The notes: generated by a model not told the origin, from the letters alone. 64,000 bases of DNA from an uncultured Clostridia bacterium (GCA_944368775.1 CALVXB010000003.1:100920-164919); one strand, 5' to 3'; positions 17,462-27,375 are shown, counted from the first letter of the stretch. Translations and numbers: made by a program.

Positions 17462-17536
17462 TGGAGCGAGAGACGGGAATCGAACCCGCGGGAATCAGCT
17501 TGGGAAGCTGACGCCATACCATTAGGCGACTCTCGC
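17462..17536 (-). tRNA. tRNA-Gly(CCC)
   Basis: Reading the minus strand, the acceptor stem GCGAGAG pairs with CTCTCGC, the T arm is GCGGGTTCGATTCCCGT, and the anticodon loop TTCCCAA lies between TCAGC and GCTGA, giving anticodon CCC. The discriminator T and an encoded CCA follow. It reads GGG codons, in keeping with the GC-rich genome. Confidence 0.95.
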
Positions 17537-17645
17537 ATTTCCTTCACAAGTATCTCCTATTATAGCGTATTTTTCAAAAATTTGCAATCAAAACGGCGGT
17601 AAAAATTGAAAATAATCGCATCGGAAGGGCCGCTTGTCTGCAAAA

Positions 17646-17673
17646 GCGGCCTCCCGCAGTTGCGGGAGGCCGC
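17646..17673 (-). terminator. terminator downstream of apgM
   Basis: A perfect 13-bp stem GCGGCCTCCCGCA/TGCGGGAGGCCGC with a minimal loop, followed on the minus strand by TTTTGC. It lies 15 nt after the apgM stop. Confidence 0.8.
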
Positions 17674-17687
17674 AGCAGGGATCAAAT

Positions 17688-18899
17688 TCAAATTTCGAGC
17701 AGCTTCTTCATCAAATCGCAGCCGCGCGCGACAAAGATGCCCGTACCTGCGGCGCTGTCCTCGTCGTAGGCCGCCGCGCCGCAGCCGCGCTCCGCCGCGC
17801 TGTCGTACAGCAGGTAGGGGATGGGGTCGGAGACGTGCGTGCGCAGCGCGATGGGGGTGGGGTGGTCGGGGCAGATGAGCATGCGGAACTGCTCGCCCGC
17901 CGCGCGCAGCCCCTCGATGAGGCGCGCCACTACCTTTTCGTCGATCTGTTCGATGGAGTATACCTTGTGCGCGATATCCCCTTGGTGCCCGCACTCGTCG
18001 GGGGCCTCCATGTGGATGTACACGAGGTCCAGCCCGCCCAGCAGCGCCTCGAGTGCCGCCTCCGCCTTGCCGGCAAAGTTGGTGTCGTAGTTGCCCGTCG
18101 CGCCGGGCACTTCGATGACGCGCATGCCCGCGCCGATGCCGATGCCCTTCACGAGGTCGACCGCCGAGATGACGCCGCCCTTTTTGCCGAACTTCTCTTC
18201 AAAGTTTTCGAGGGCGGGTCGGGTGCCCTCGCCCCACAGCCAGATGGAGTTTGCGGGATTTTTGCCCGCGGCGACGCGAGCCTTGTTGATCGGGTGGTCG
18301 CGCAGCAGCGCGCTCGAACGTTCCATCAGCGCGCGGTACAGCTCTCCCTCCGGGCCCTGCGGCAGGTGGCCGCGCACCGGCTTATTCGTGATGTCGTGCG
18401 GCGGGGTCAGCTCGTGCCCCGTCTTTCCGTTCCCCACGACCAGGCAGTGGCGGTAGCTGACGCCGGGGTAGAGGGTGAGGCGCTCGCCGTCCAGATGCTC
18501 TTTCAAAAACCCGATCAGCTCCGCCGCCTCCGCGGTCGAAATTTCGCCCGCGCTGTAATCGAGCATGGTCTTGTCCTCGTAGTTTTCCTCATCCGAGAGG
18601 GTCACGAGGTTGCAGCGCAGCGTCACGTCGGTGTCGGCGAGGTCGATGCCGATGGACAGCGCCTCGAGCGGCGAGCGGCCGGTGTAGCAGTCGTGCGGGT
18701 CGTACCCGAGCACGGAGAGGTTTGCCACGTCGCTGCCCGGCTTAAAGCCGCTCGGAACGGTGCGGCACAGCCCCACCTCCGCCTTCTTCGCCAGCGCGTC
18801 GATGTGCGGCTTGCGCGCCGCCTGCAGCGGCGTCTTGCCGCCAAGTTCGCTCAGCTTGTAGTCGGCCATGCCGTCGCCGAGCACCACGATGTATTTCAT
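17688..18899 (-). CDS. apgM: archaeal-type cofactor-independent phosphoglycerate mutase
   Basis: Interconverts 3- and 2-phosphoglycerate without 2,3-bisphosphoglycerate. The 403-residue protein belongs to the alkaline phosphatase superfamily aPGAM branch: MKYIVVLGDGMAD at the N-terminus, the phospho-acceptor Ser in PGSDVANLSVLGYDP, and the metal-binding HMEAPDECGHQGD and CPDHPTP segments. AAAGGAG precedes the ATG. It lies 18 nt downstream of ung and may be the last gene of the mtnN-luxS-ung-apgM unit. In many Clostridia this type accompanies or replaces the usual GpmI. Confidence 0.93.
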   Translation of the reverse strand: MKYIVVLGDGMADYKLSELGGKTPLQAARKPHIDALAKKAEVGLCRTVPSGFKPGSDVANLSVLGYDPHDCYTGRSPLEALSIGIDLADTDVTLRCNLVTLSDEENYEDKTMLDYSAGEISTAEAAELIGFLKEHLDGERLTLYPGVSYRHCLVVGNGKTGHELTPPHDITNKPVRGHLPQGPEGELYRALMERSSALLRDHPINKARVAAGKNPANSIWLWGEGTRPALENFEEKFGKKGGVISAVDLVKGIGIGAGMRVIEVPGATGNYDTNFAGKAEAALEALLGGLDLVYIHMEAPDECGHQGDIAHKVYSIEQIDEKVVARLIEGLRAAGEQFRMLICPDHPTPIALRTHVSDPIPYLLYDSAAERGCGAAAYDEDSAAGTGIFVARGCDLMKKLLEI

Positions 18900-18917
18900 G
18901 ATAAAACTCCTTTCAGG

Positions 18918-19583
18918 TCACAGCTGCCAGTCGATGGGGTCGATGCCGTGCGCCTGCAGATATGCGTTCGTCTTAGAAAAGTGCCTGCACCCGAAAAATC
19001 CGTTGTAGGCGGAGAGGGGGGAGGGGTGCGCACATTCGAGCACGAGGTGCTTGCTCTGGTCGATGAGCGGCTTTTTCGAGCGCGCGTTCGCCCCCCAGAG
19101 GATGAACACGACGTGCTCGCGGCAATCGCCGATCAGCTTGATGACGCTGTCGGTGAACCACGTCCAGCCGCAGTCGCGGTGCGAGTTGGCGCGGTGTGCG
19201 CGCACGGTCAGCGCCGTGTTCAAAAGCAGCACCCCCTCCTGCGCCCACTTGGTCAAATTGCCCGAGCGGGGGATGGCGCAGCCGACGTCGTCGTGCAGCT
19301 CCTTGAAGATGTTGACGAGCGAAGGGGGCGGCTGTACGCCCTCCTGCACCGAAAAGCAAAGCCCGTGCGCCTGCCCCTCGTTGTGGTAGGGGTCCTGCCC
19401 GAGGATGACCGCCTTCACCTTTTCCAAAGGCGTCAGCTTGAAGCAGTTGAAGATGTCGTACATATCGGGATAGACGATATGATGCGCATATTCCTGCTTG
19501 AGAAATTCGCGGATCTTGTGATACTGCTCGCTCGCAAACAGCGGCGCGAGCGCCTCGTCCCAGCCGCCGCCAAGTTTGATCAT
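18918..19583 (-). CDS. ung: uracil-DNA glycosylase, family 1
   Basis: Removes uracil from DNA in base excision repair. The 221-residue protein has the water-activating motif GQDPYHNEGQAHGLCFSV, the LLNTALTVR uracil pocket, and HPSPLSAYNGFFGC of the minor-groove loop. The ATG at 19583 is preferred: GGAGG lies just before it and the start codon overlaps the luxS stop (ATGA type), so it is translationally coupled to luxS. A longer upstream frame is only the shadow of luxS. Confidence 0.95.
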   Translation of the reverse strand: MIKLGGGWDEALAPLFASEQYHKIREFLKQEYAHHIVYPDMYDIFNCFKLTPLEKVKAVILGQDPYHNEGQAHGLCFSVQEGVQPPPSLVNIFKELHDDVGCAIPRSGNLTKWAQEGVLLLNTALTVRAHRANSHRDCGWTWFTDSVIKLIGDCREHVVFILWGANARSKKPLIDQSKHLVLECAHPSPLSAYNGFFGCRHFSKTNAYLQAHGIDPIDWQL

Positions 19584-20101
19584 GCCTGCGCCTCCTTCGA
19601 CTGTGTGGCCGAGGCCTGCGCAGCCGCAAAGGCGGCCTCCGCGCGCGCCTCTTCTTCTCTCCAAACGCCTGCGGGCAGGCCGCCCAGCTGCTCGATATAG
19701 GCGGCGAGCTCTCTCTTCGCGCCCGCGAGGTCGTGTTCGAGGTAGTTGCCGCACTCCTTGCGCAGCGCGCCGGGCACTTCATTCATGCCCATGCACGCGT
19801 CCAGAGCCGCGCGCAGCGCGTCCGCCGCCGCGCGGTACGATAGACCCTCCGTCAGCAGGTAAAAGCCGGTGCGGCAGCCCATGGGGCCGAAGTAGAGGAT
19901 ATGCTCCTTCTGCGGCCCGCTGCGCAGCGCCGTGGCGAGCATATGCTCGATGCTGTGCAGCGCGGCGGGTGAGATGAAGTCGCCGGCGTTCGGCCTTTTG
20001 CAGCGCATATCCAGCGTCATCACGCCTTTTTGCAGGGTAGAAAAGTGCAGCCCCGGCTGCAGCAGGTCGTGGTCTTTTTCAAACGAAGGGATCTTATCCA
20101 T
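19580..20101 (-). CDS. luxS: S-ribosylhomocysteine lyase (AI-2 synthase)
   Basis: Cleaves S-ribosylhomocysteine to homocysteine and DPD, the precursor of autoinducer 2. The zinc motif HSIEHMLAT and the catalytic Cys in FGPMGCRTGFYL are present, and a second conserved segment reads CGNYLEHDL. The 173-residue length includes an Ala/Glu-rich tail of about 15 residues. It overlaps mtnN by 8 nt upstream and ung by 4 nt downstream, so one transcript covers SAH detoxification and ung. Confidence 0.96.
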   Translation of the reverse strand: MDKIPSFEKDHDLLQPGLHFSTLQKGVMTLDMRCKRPNAGDFISPAALHSIEHMLATALRSGPQKEHILYFGPMGCRTGFYLLTEGLSYRAAADALRAALDACMGMNEVPGALRKECGNYLEHDLAGAKRELAAYIEQLGGLPAGVWREEEARAEAAFAAAQASATQSKEAQA

Positions 20102-20747
20102 GGAGCGCCTCCTCGAAGATGGCTTGCATATTGTCCTGCAGGGCGGCGAGCGCATCCTGCAATTTTTCGGTATAGACGCGCGTGTCGTCGCCCATGCCGT
20201 CGGAGATGGATTTGAAGATGGTGCAGGGTACCCCCGCCGCGTACGCGATGTGCGCGACGGCCGCGCCCTCCATCTCATGGATCTGTACGCCAAGCTGCGC
20301 GAACAGCGCCGCCTCCGCCCTGCCGTCTGTAAAGCGGTCGCCGGAGGCCAGCGTCGCCTTGGGGAAGGCGTTTTCGCGGCAGCTGAGGGGGAAGTAGGGG
20401 GTCTGGTACTCGTTCAGCGTGCCGACGGGCGTGCCGTTGATAGTGTGCAGGTCGAAGTCGAACTGCACGGCGCGGTCGATCTGCCACAGCGTGCCGACGC
20501 GCGCCTGCGGCGATACGCCGCCCGCCACGCCGAAGTTGAGCAGCCTGTCCGCGCCCAGCGTCAGAGCGAGCATGGTGCCCGCGGCGGCGTTCGTCTTGCC
20601 CACGCCGCACAGCACCAGCCCGAATTGCTTGCCGAAGGCGGTGCCTTCAAAGACGCGCTTCCCGTATAAGGTGCGTTTTCTTTCGATGTGCGCTTGCGCG
20701 AGCAGCGTGTCCGCTTCCTTTTGCATGGCGACGACGGCGTACAGCAT
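20094..20747 (-). CDS. mtnN: 5'-methylthioadenosine/S-adenosylhomocysteine nucleosidase
   Basis: Hydrolyses SAH to adenine and S-ribosylhomocysteine, supplying the LuxS substrate, and also MTA. The 217-residue protein has the family core FGVAGGVSPQ, the substrate Glu in MEGAAVAHIAY and the catalytic Asp in FKSISDGMGDD. The start at 20747 is supported by GGGAGGAA before it and by the usual MLYAVVAMQKEA N-terminus. It is the first gene of the methyl-cycle operon and is transcribed away from the ferritin-like gene. Confidence 0.94.
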   Translation of the reverse strand: MLYAVVAMQKEADTLLAQAHIERKRTLYGKRVFEGTAFGKQFGLVLCGVGKTNAAAGTMLALTLGADRLLNFGVAGGVSPQARVGTLWQIDRAVQFDFDLHTINGTPVGTLNEYQTPYFPLSCRENAFPKATLASGDRFTDGRAEAALFAQLGVQIHEMEGAAVAHIAYAAGVPCTIFKSISDGMGDDTRVYTEKLQDALAALQDNMQAIFEEALHG

Positions 20748-20776
20748 ATGCCATTCCTCCCGCATTTTCTCCCTAT

Positions 20777-20806
20777 ATTTTACCACAAATTCCGCCCCCT
20801 TTGCAA
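20777..20806 (-). promoter_or_regulatory. promoter for mtnN-luxS-ung
   Basis: On the minus strand TTGCAA (20801-20806) and TAAAAT (20777-20782) are 18 nt apart, about 30 nt before the mtnN start. Confidence 0.6.
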
Positions 20807-20867
20807 ATTTTCGGAATAGGAAAAGGGCGCAATGTGCATAATATTTCCAAAAAAGGAGGATACCCCT

Positions 20868-22115
20868 ATGAATCCATTTCAGGAACAAGCCAAAGACATC
20901 GAAAAGACGTATAAAAATTGGAAGAGCATCAACGTGCGCCCGTACGACAAGGAGACGGTCGACCCGTACACGCGCGTCCGCGTCATCCTGATGAACGGAA
21001 CGGAGTTCGAGGCGATCTGGAACACGGCGCGCTTCACGCGGCACTGCACCAACAACGACGTGCGCCGCGGCATGGCGCTCATCCGCCGCGGCGAACAGCA
21101 GCAGCAAAAGCGCATCGCCTCCCTCAAACCCATCGACGAGAGCGTTTTAGAGCACACCATCGGCTACGAACAGCTCGCCGTCGACCTTACCGCCATCCTC
21201 GCCCAAAGAGAAAAGAACGAGTACGTCAAAAAGCAGATGGACTTCGCCCTGCTCGAAGACTTCGACCACCTCTACCGCTACGCCGACCTGCTCGACTTCG
21301 AGCGGGGCATCCATGCAGAAAAGCTGGTCGGCAAATACACCGAGATCATGCCCGGCCGCCCGACCGTCGCCGAGGCGCGCGCCCCGCAAGACGACGTGCG
21401 CTTCTATATCAACAACTACCTCAACGACCCGATCACCCGCCTCAACATCGCCATCATCACCGCCGCCGAACAGCAGACGATGAACTACTATCTCAACGTC
21501 GCCAACCTGCACGACACCGAGCTCGGCCGCAAGCTGTACTCCGAGATCGCCATGATCGAGGAGCAGCACGTCACCGGCTACGGCTGCCTCTCCGACCCGT
21601 CGACGGATATGTTCGAGTGCATGCTCATGCACGAGTACACCGAGTGCTACCTGTATTGGAGCTGCTACAACGACGAGACAGACGAGCGCATCAAGCAGAT
21701 CTGGCTGATGCACTTCGAAGAGGAGCTCTCTCACCTGCATTTTGCCGCCGCGATGCTGGAAAAATACAGCGGCAAGGTCTGGCAGCAGCTCTTCCCCGAA
21801 GGGGGCGAATTCCCGGAGCTCCTTGCGTTCTCTGAACAGAAGAGCTACGTGCGCGAGGTGCTGCGCAGCGTGCGCCTGACCGGCCGCGCCGAGAGCTACG
21901 CGGAGGTAGACGACCTGCCCGACAATTTCCGCTTCTTCTCCTACAACCGCGCCGTGCAGGGGAACGTGAAGAGCCTCGCCAGCCACGTCGTCATCGAAAA
22001 GGCGATCGAAAAGTTCGGCAAAGATTACCGCGTCGAGGACAAGGCGCACCCCATTCGCGGCCTCAACGATCCGAAGTCCGTCAACGCAGACATCGCCCGC
22101 GTCAAGGGCGCATAA
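20868..22115 (+). CDS. uncharacterised ferritin-like diiron protein
   Basis: A 415-residue soluble protein of unknown function. The region about 180-330 has helical diiron signatures: EEQH (AMIEEQHVTGYG), MHEYTECYLY and EEELSHLHFAA, giving paired E-x-x-H elements as in rubrerythrin or ferritin-like four-helix bundles. The N-terminal 100 residues contain a conserved-looking RFTRHCTNNDVRRGMALIRRGEQ segment. The ATG at 20868 follows AAAGGAGG. It is monocistronic, with its own terminator. A role in oxygen or iron protection is possible, but nothing around it proves one. Confidence 0.75.
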   Translation: MNPFQEQAKDIEKTYKNWKSINVRPYDKETVDPYTRVRVILMNGTEFEAIWNTARFTRHCTNNDVRRGMALIRRGEQQQQKRIASLKPIDESVLEHTIGYEQLAVDLTAILAQREKNEYVKKQMDFALLEDFDHLYRYADLLDFERGIHAEKLVGKYTEIMPGRPTVAEARAPQDDVRFYINNYLNDPITRLNIAIITAAEQQTMNYYLNVANLHDTELGRKLYSEIAMIEEQHVTGYGCLSDPSTDMFECMLMHEYTECYLYWSCYNDETDERIKQIWLMHFEEELSHLHFAAAMLEKYSGKVWQQLFPEGGEFPELLAFSEQKSYVREVLRSVRLTGRAESYAEVDDLPDNFRFFSYNRAVQGNVKSLASHVVIEKAIEKFGKDYRVEDKAHPIRGLNDPKSVNADIARVKGA

Positions 22116-22134
22116 ACGGCCGTACAGTTGAAAA

Positions 22135-22169
22135 GCCCGCGCGCAGAAACTGCGCGCGGGCGGTTTTTT
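22135..22169 (+). terminator. terminator after the ferritin-like gene
   Basis: GCCCGCGCGCAG and CTGCGCGCGGGC form a 12-bp stem with an AAA loop (22135-22161), then GGTTTTTT. Confidence 0.92.
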
Positions 22170-22220
22170 GCCGCGCACGACCGAAACGAGCGGCTTTTGC
22201 CGCAAAATATCCAATTTGAC

Positions 22221-22249
22221 TTTACAATGCCGCCCGCGTGTGTTATAAT
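22221..22249 (+). promoter_or_regulatory. promoter for the DEDD nuclease gene
   Basis: TTTACA (22221-22226), 17-nt spacer, TATAAT (22244-22249), about 32 nt before the ATG at 22282. Confidence 0.75.
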
Positions 22250-22281
22250 TTATGTGTAGCAATTCTAATTTTGGCGGAACT

Positions 22282-23256
22282 ATGAAGTACGTTTTTTTCG
22301 ATATCGAATGTGCATGCGTGTATAAAAACGTTGCCAAGATCTGCGTATTCGGCTATTGCGTCGCAGACGAACAGTTCAATATTTTAGAGAAGCAGGACAT
22401 CCTCATCAACCCGAACGGGAAATTTCACCTGACAGACCACGGCGGCGACGGCATCGTTCTCCCGTACGACTACGACGATTTCAAAAAATATCCCGATTTC
22501 AAAAAGTTTTATCCCCGCATCAAGGAGCTGCTCGAGGGGGGCGACCGCCTCGTGTTCGGCCACGCCGCCGTCAACGACGTCAAGTACCTCAATTTGGAGA
22601 CCAAGCGCTACAAGCTTCCCTCCTTTTCCTTCCGCTTCGCGGATACGCAGGTGCTGTACATGGCGATGACGGAGACCTTCGACCGCCAGGCGGGGCTCGA
22701 GTCGCTGACGCAGATCTTCGAGATCGACTACACGCCGCATTGCGCGGCAGACGACGCCTACGCGACCATGCGCATCGCGCAGGAGATGTGCGCCAAAGAA
22801 AGCTGCACCCTGCCCGAACTGCTCGAAAAGTTCAGCATCCGCTTCGGCAAGATCGGCAATTATCAGTACAGCAACTGTTCGTCCAACCGCCGCACCGAAT
22901 ATCTGCGCGAGAAGAGCCGCATCAAGCGCGAACGGGGCGAAAAGCGCGCCCGCTTCAACGACTTCGTCTACGGCTACCGCGTCCGCCCGCAGACGGACGA
23001 GTGGCGGGGCAAGCGGTTCAGCTTCGCCCGCAGCATCGAAGAAAATTTGTCCCTCGCCAAGAGCCTCGTCAAAGAGATCGTGCGGCGGGGCGGGCGATAC
23101 TCGCTCAAGCTCTCCGGCTGCAACGCCTTCGTCGAGGAGGAGGGGGACGACAGCGTCCGCTGCGCCGCCGCACACAAACTGCAGGAGGAGGGCAAGATCG
23201 CAGAGATCTACACGCTGGCCGATTTCCGCGCCCGCTTTATGCCGGAACAAGAATGA
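22282..23256 (+). CDS. DnaQ-like DEDD 3'-5' exonuclease-domain protein
   Basis: A 324-residue protein whose first 180 residues are an RNase H-fold exonuclease: Exo I FDIEC (6-10), Exo II around GHAAVNDVKYL, and Exo III HCAADDAYAT with the His-x4-Asp arrangement of DEDDh enzymes. The remaining 140 residues are basic (REKSRIKRERGEKRARF) and have no domain I recognise, perhaps nucleic-acid binding. The start at 22282 fits the family N-terminus. Its stop overlaps the start of the rRNA methyltransferase by 4 nt, suggesting a shared RNA-related job. Substrate unknown. Confidence 0.8.
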   Translation: MKYVFFDIECACVYKNVAKICVFGYCVADEQFNILEKQDILINPNGKFHLTDHGGDGIVLPYDYDDFKKYPDFKKFYPRIKELLEGGDRLVFGHAAVNDVKYLNLETKRYKLPSFSFRFADTQVLYMAMTETFDRQAGLESLTQIFEIDYTPHCAADDAYATMRIAQEMCAKESCTLPELLEKFSIRFGKIGNYQYSNCSSNRRTEYLREKSRIKRERGEKRARFNDFVYGYRVRPQTDEWRGKRFSFARSIEENLSLAKSLVKEIVRRGGRYSLKLSGCNAFVEEEGDDSVRCAAAHKLQEEGKIAEIYTLADFRARFMPEQE

Positions 23257-24527
23257 ACGAACGCTATTCAGAGCGCATGCGCGCGCAGCTCGGGGATGAA
23301 TTTGCGGCGTATGCGGCCTGCCTTGGCGGCGCGCCCGCCCGCGGCATCCGCGTCAACATGCTGAAACTATCCCCGCAAGAATTTTGCGCCGCTGCGCCCT
23401 TTCCGCTCGAGCCCGTTCCGTGGGAGGCGAGCGGTTTTTATATCGAGGAAGAAAAGCCGGGCAAGAGCCCGCTGCACGACGCGGGGCTCTTTTATGTGCA
23501 GGAGCCGAGCGCCATGTGCGCCGCGCCCCTGCTCGCCGCCGCGCCCGGGGAGAGGGTGCTCGACTTGTGCAGCGCGCCGGGCGGCAAGGGCACGCAGCTC
23601 GCGCAGGCCATGCGCGGGCAGGGCATCCTCGTCCTCAACGAAAAGATGCCCGACCGCGCCCGCATCCTGCTGCAAAACGTCGAGCGGATGGGCGTCACGA
23701 ACGCCGTCGTCACCTGCGCCGACCCCGCCGCCCTCGCCGACCGCTTCGATGGGTATTTCGACAAGATCCTCGTCGACGCGCCCTGCTCGGGGGAGGGGAT
23801 GCTGCGCAAAGAGGCTGCCGCCGCCGCCGAGTGGAGCGAGCAGAACGTGCTGATGTGCGCCGACCGCCAGGCGAAAATTTTGGAGAGCGCGGCGCGCATG
23901 CTCGCCCCGGGCGGCGCGCTCGTCTATTCGACGTGCACCTTTTCGCGCGAGGAGGATGAGGACAACGCCGCCCGCTTTGCGGCCGCCCACCCCGATTTTG
24001 TGAAGTGCGAGGAGATCAAGCTGTACCCGCACCGCGTGCGCGGCGAGGGGCATTACGCCGTCCGCTTCACCTGCGCGGCAGGGGAGCGCCGCATCTTCCG
24101 CCCCGCAAAGTTTACGGCCGACCGCAGGGCGGTCGCCGCGTGGCGCGCCTTCGCGGCCGACTTTCTCGACCCCGCCGCCCTCCCGCAGGGGCAGCTCGCC
24201 TCCTTCGGCGAGGCGCTCTGCCTGCTCCCGCCCGGGCTCTTCGCGCTGGACGGTCTGAAGGTGCTGCGCGCCGGCCTCGCCCTCGGCTTTTTCCGCGGCG
24301 GCAGGTTCGAGCCCGCCCACGCCCTCGCCCTCGCGCTGCCGCGCGCCGCCTTCGCCCGCGCCTACGACTGCTCGGACGAGGAGATCGCCCGCTACCTGCG
24401 CGGCGAGGAATTGGAGGCGGAAGGGAAGGGCTGGTGCGCCGTCTGCTGCCGCGGCTACCCCGTCGGCCTCGGCAAACTCGCGGGCGGCAGGCTGAAAAAT
24501 CACTACCCGAAGGGCCTGCGCCATTGA
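23253..24527 (+). CDS. rRNA cytosine-C5 methyltransferase, RsmF/NSUN-like
   Basis: A 424-residue SAM-dependent RNA m5C methyltransferase. The SAM-binding motif LDLCSAPGGKGTQLA, the DAPCSGEGMLRK motif IV with its Cys, and YSTCTFSREEDEDN carrying the nucleophilic Cys of motif VI are all intact. The C-terminal part (about 265-424) contains the RsmF-type extension ending near NHYPKGLRH, a PUA-like region used for 16S rRNA. The ATG overlaps the previous stop. RsmF versus the YebU-like paralogue cannot be told apart by eye. Confidence 0.9.
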   Translation: MNERYSERMRAQLGDEFAAYAACLGGAPARGIRVNMLKLSPQEFCAAAPFPLEPVPWEASGFYIEEEKPGKSPLHDAGLFYVQEPSAMCAAPLLAAAPGERVLDLCSAPGGKGTQLAQAMRGQGILVLNEKMPDRARILLQNVERMGVTNAVVTCADPAALADRFDGYFDKILVDAPCSGEGMLRKEAAAAAEWSEQNVLMCADRQAKILESAARMLAPGGALVYSTCTFSREEDEDNAARFAAAHPDFVKCEEIKLYPHRVRGEGHYAVRFTCAAGERRIFRPAKFTADRRAVAAWRAFAADFLDPAALPQGQLASFGEALCLLPPGLFALDGLKVLRAGLALGFFRGGRFEPAHALALALPRAAFARAYDCSDEEIARYLRGEELEAEGKGWCAVCCRGYPVGLGKLAGGRLKNHYPKGLRH

Positions 24528-24593
24528 TAGCGCGCAAAGGCCGTTTTTGCGCCGTTTGGTGAAAATTCAGCTTAAAAACAAACTTTTCCGCCA

Positions 24594-24630
24594 TTTGCAT
24601 AGTACTATGCGTGACATACTTCGCTGCAAA
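24594..24630 (+). repeat. interspersed palindromic repeat, copy 4
   Basis: TTTGC, GCATAGTACTATGC (24597-24610), GTGACATA, CTTCGCT and GCAAA. Outer arms TTTGCA/TGCAAA pair. It lies between convergent rsmF-like and argH genes, upstream of the argH terminator. Confidence 0.88.
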
Positions 24631-24634
24631 ACAT

Positions 24635-24668
24635 AAAAAAATACGCGCCCCTGCGTTGCAAGGGGCGC
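24635..24668 (-). terminator. terminator of argH
   Basis: GCGCCCCT (24645-24652) pairs with AGGGGCGC (24661-24668); on the minus strand the stem is followed by a long T run (A run at 24634-24641 on the plus strand). Confidence 0.85.
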
Positions 24669-24687
24669 TTTTGCGTCACTAAAAATG

Positions 24688-26070
<1,383 letters not shown>

Positions 26071-26268
26071 AATTTCCTTCTCCGTATGCGTTTTTAAGCC
26101 CGTTTCGATTGACTTATCGGGCGAAAACACTTAAAATAGTATAGAAAGCGGCAGCATTTTCGGCGTCGCCGCGGCATAGCCGCAGCCTTTGGCCGCCACC
26201 GGCCGCCTCTTCTATTGTAATATATTTCCCGAAAAATTTCAACTTATTTGTTCTGAAAGAGCGCAAAA

Positions 26269-26763
26269 TTGATTATTTTAGGTATCGACCCCGGCCTTGC
26301 GACGCTCGGCTACGGGGTGCTCGAAAAAAATGCGCGCGGCGACGTCCGCGCCGTCGATTACGGCGTGATCCTCACCCCGAAGGAGGAGCGCCTGCCCACG
26401 CGGCTGGCCATCCTCGAGGAGGGGATCGTGCGTCTGCTCGACAAATGCACCCCCGACGAGGTCGCCGTCGAAGAGCTCTTCTTCACCAAAAACGTGACGA
26501 CGGGCATCGCCGTCGCGCACGCGCGCGGCGTCGCGCTGCTCACCTGCGTCAAGCGTTGCGGGCGGCTGTTCGAGTACACGCCCATGCAGATCAAACAGGC
26601 GTTGACCGGCTACGGCAAGGCGGACAAAAAGCAGATCCAGCTGGTCACGGCCAGCCTTCTGCGCCTGCCCGGCATCCCGCGCCCCGACGACGCGGCGGAC
26701 GCGCTCGCCGTCGCCCTCTGTCACTCCTTCACATCCCGCCTTTCGGGGCTGTACACCATTTAA
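26269..26763 (+). CDS. ruvC: Holliday junction endodeoxyribonuclease RuvC
   Basis: Resolves Holliday junctions. The 164-residue protein has the RNase H-fold acidic residues in GIDPGLATLGYG, VAVEELFF and DDAADALAVA. The start is TTG at 26269, preceded by AAAGAG; no ATG fits the conserved N-terminus IILGIDPG. It leads ruvC-ruvA-ruvB, with ruvA 15 nt downstream. Confidence 0.95.
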   Translation: MIILGIDPGLATLGYGVLEKNARGDVRAVDYGVILTPKEERLPTRLAILEEGIVRLLDKCTPDEVAVEELFFTKNVTTGIAVAHARGVALLTCVKRCGRLFEYTPMQIKQALTGYGKADKKQIQLVTASLLRLPGIPRPDDAADALAVALCHSFTSRLSGLYTI

Positions 26764-26778
26764 GCGCGCGGAGTTTTT

Positions 26779-27375
26779 ATGATCGGTTATATCCAAGGCA
26801 AAGTCATCTATGCGGAGGCGGGCGTCGTCATCCTCGAAAACAACGGCGTCGGCTACGAGGTCGTCTGCTCGGGCGCGCTGTATGCGAAGCTCCTGACGGA
26901 CGGAAAGGGCGCCGCGTACACCTACCTGCAGGTGCGCGACGACGGGGTCACACTCTTCGGATTCGTCTCTCCGGAAGAGAAAAAGATGTTCCAGCAGCTG
27001 ACCACCGTGTCGGGCGTGGGCGCTAAAATGGGTATCGCCGTGCTCTCGGCGATGAACGTAGGGGAGATCGCCGTCGCGATCGCTTCGTCCGACGTCCGCC
27101 GCCTCACCTCCGTCAAGGGGCTGGGCAAAAAGACGGCCGAGCGCATCATTTTAGAGCTGCGCGAAAAGGTCGCCGCCGAGCAGCAGCCCGCCCCCGCGGG
27201 CAAGGCGCAGGAGGCCGCCCCCGAGCGCGTTTCGGACAGCGAGGAGGACGCCGTCGTCGGCCTCATGTCGCTCGGCTATACGCGCGCGGAGAGCGTGCGT
27301 GCGGTGCGCGCTGCCGTCGAGCAGGGCGCAGGCTCCATCGAGGAGATCATTATGACGGCGCTGCGCTCCATGTAA
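26779..27375 (+). CDS. ruvA: Holliday junction DNA helicase subunit RuvA
   Basis: Binds the four-way junction and positions RuvB motors. Residues 1-63 form the OB domain (MIGYIQGKVIYAEAGVVIL), then two helix-hairpin-helix motifs (TVSGVGAKMGIAVLS and SVKGLGKKTAERIILEL), and a C-terminal RuvB-contacting helical domain (about 150-198) after an Ala/Pro-rich linker. The 198-residue length is typical. ruvB starts 12 nt after its stop. Confidence 0.96.
   Translation: MIGYIQGKVIYAEAGVVILENNGVGYEVVCSGALYAKLLTDGKGAAYTYLQVRDDGVTLFGFVSPEEKKMFQQLTTVSGVGAKMGIAVLSAMNVGEIAVAIASSDVRRLTSVKGLGKKTAERIILELREKVAAEQQPAPAGKAQEAAPERVSDSEEDAVVGLMSLGYTRAESVRAVRAAVEQGAGSIEEIIMTALRSM

Noticed and set aside
17277..17525. 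Small open frames around tRNA-Gly giving GARETG/GARDGNRTRG-like peptides
   Set aside because: These are classic false genes translated from tRNA and repeat sequence.
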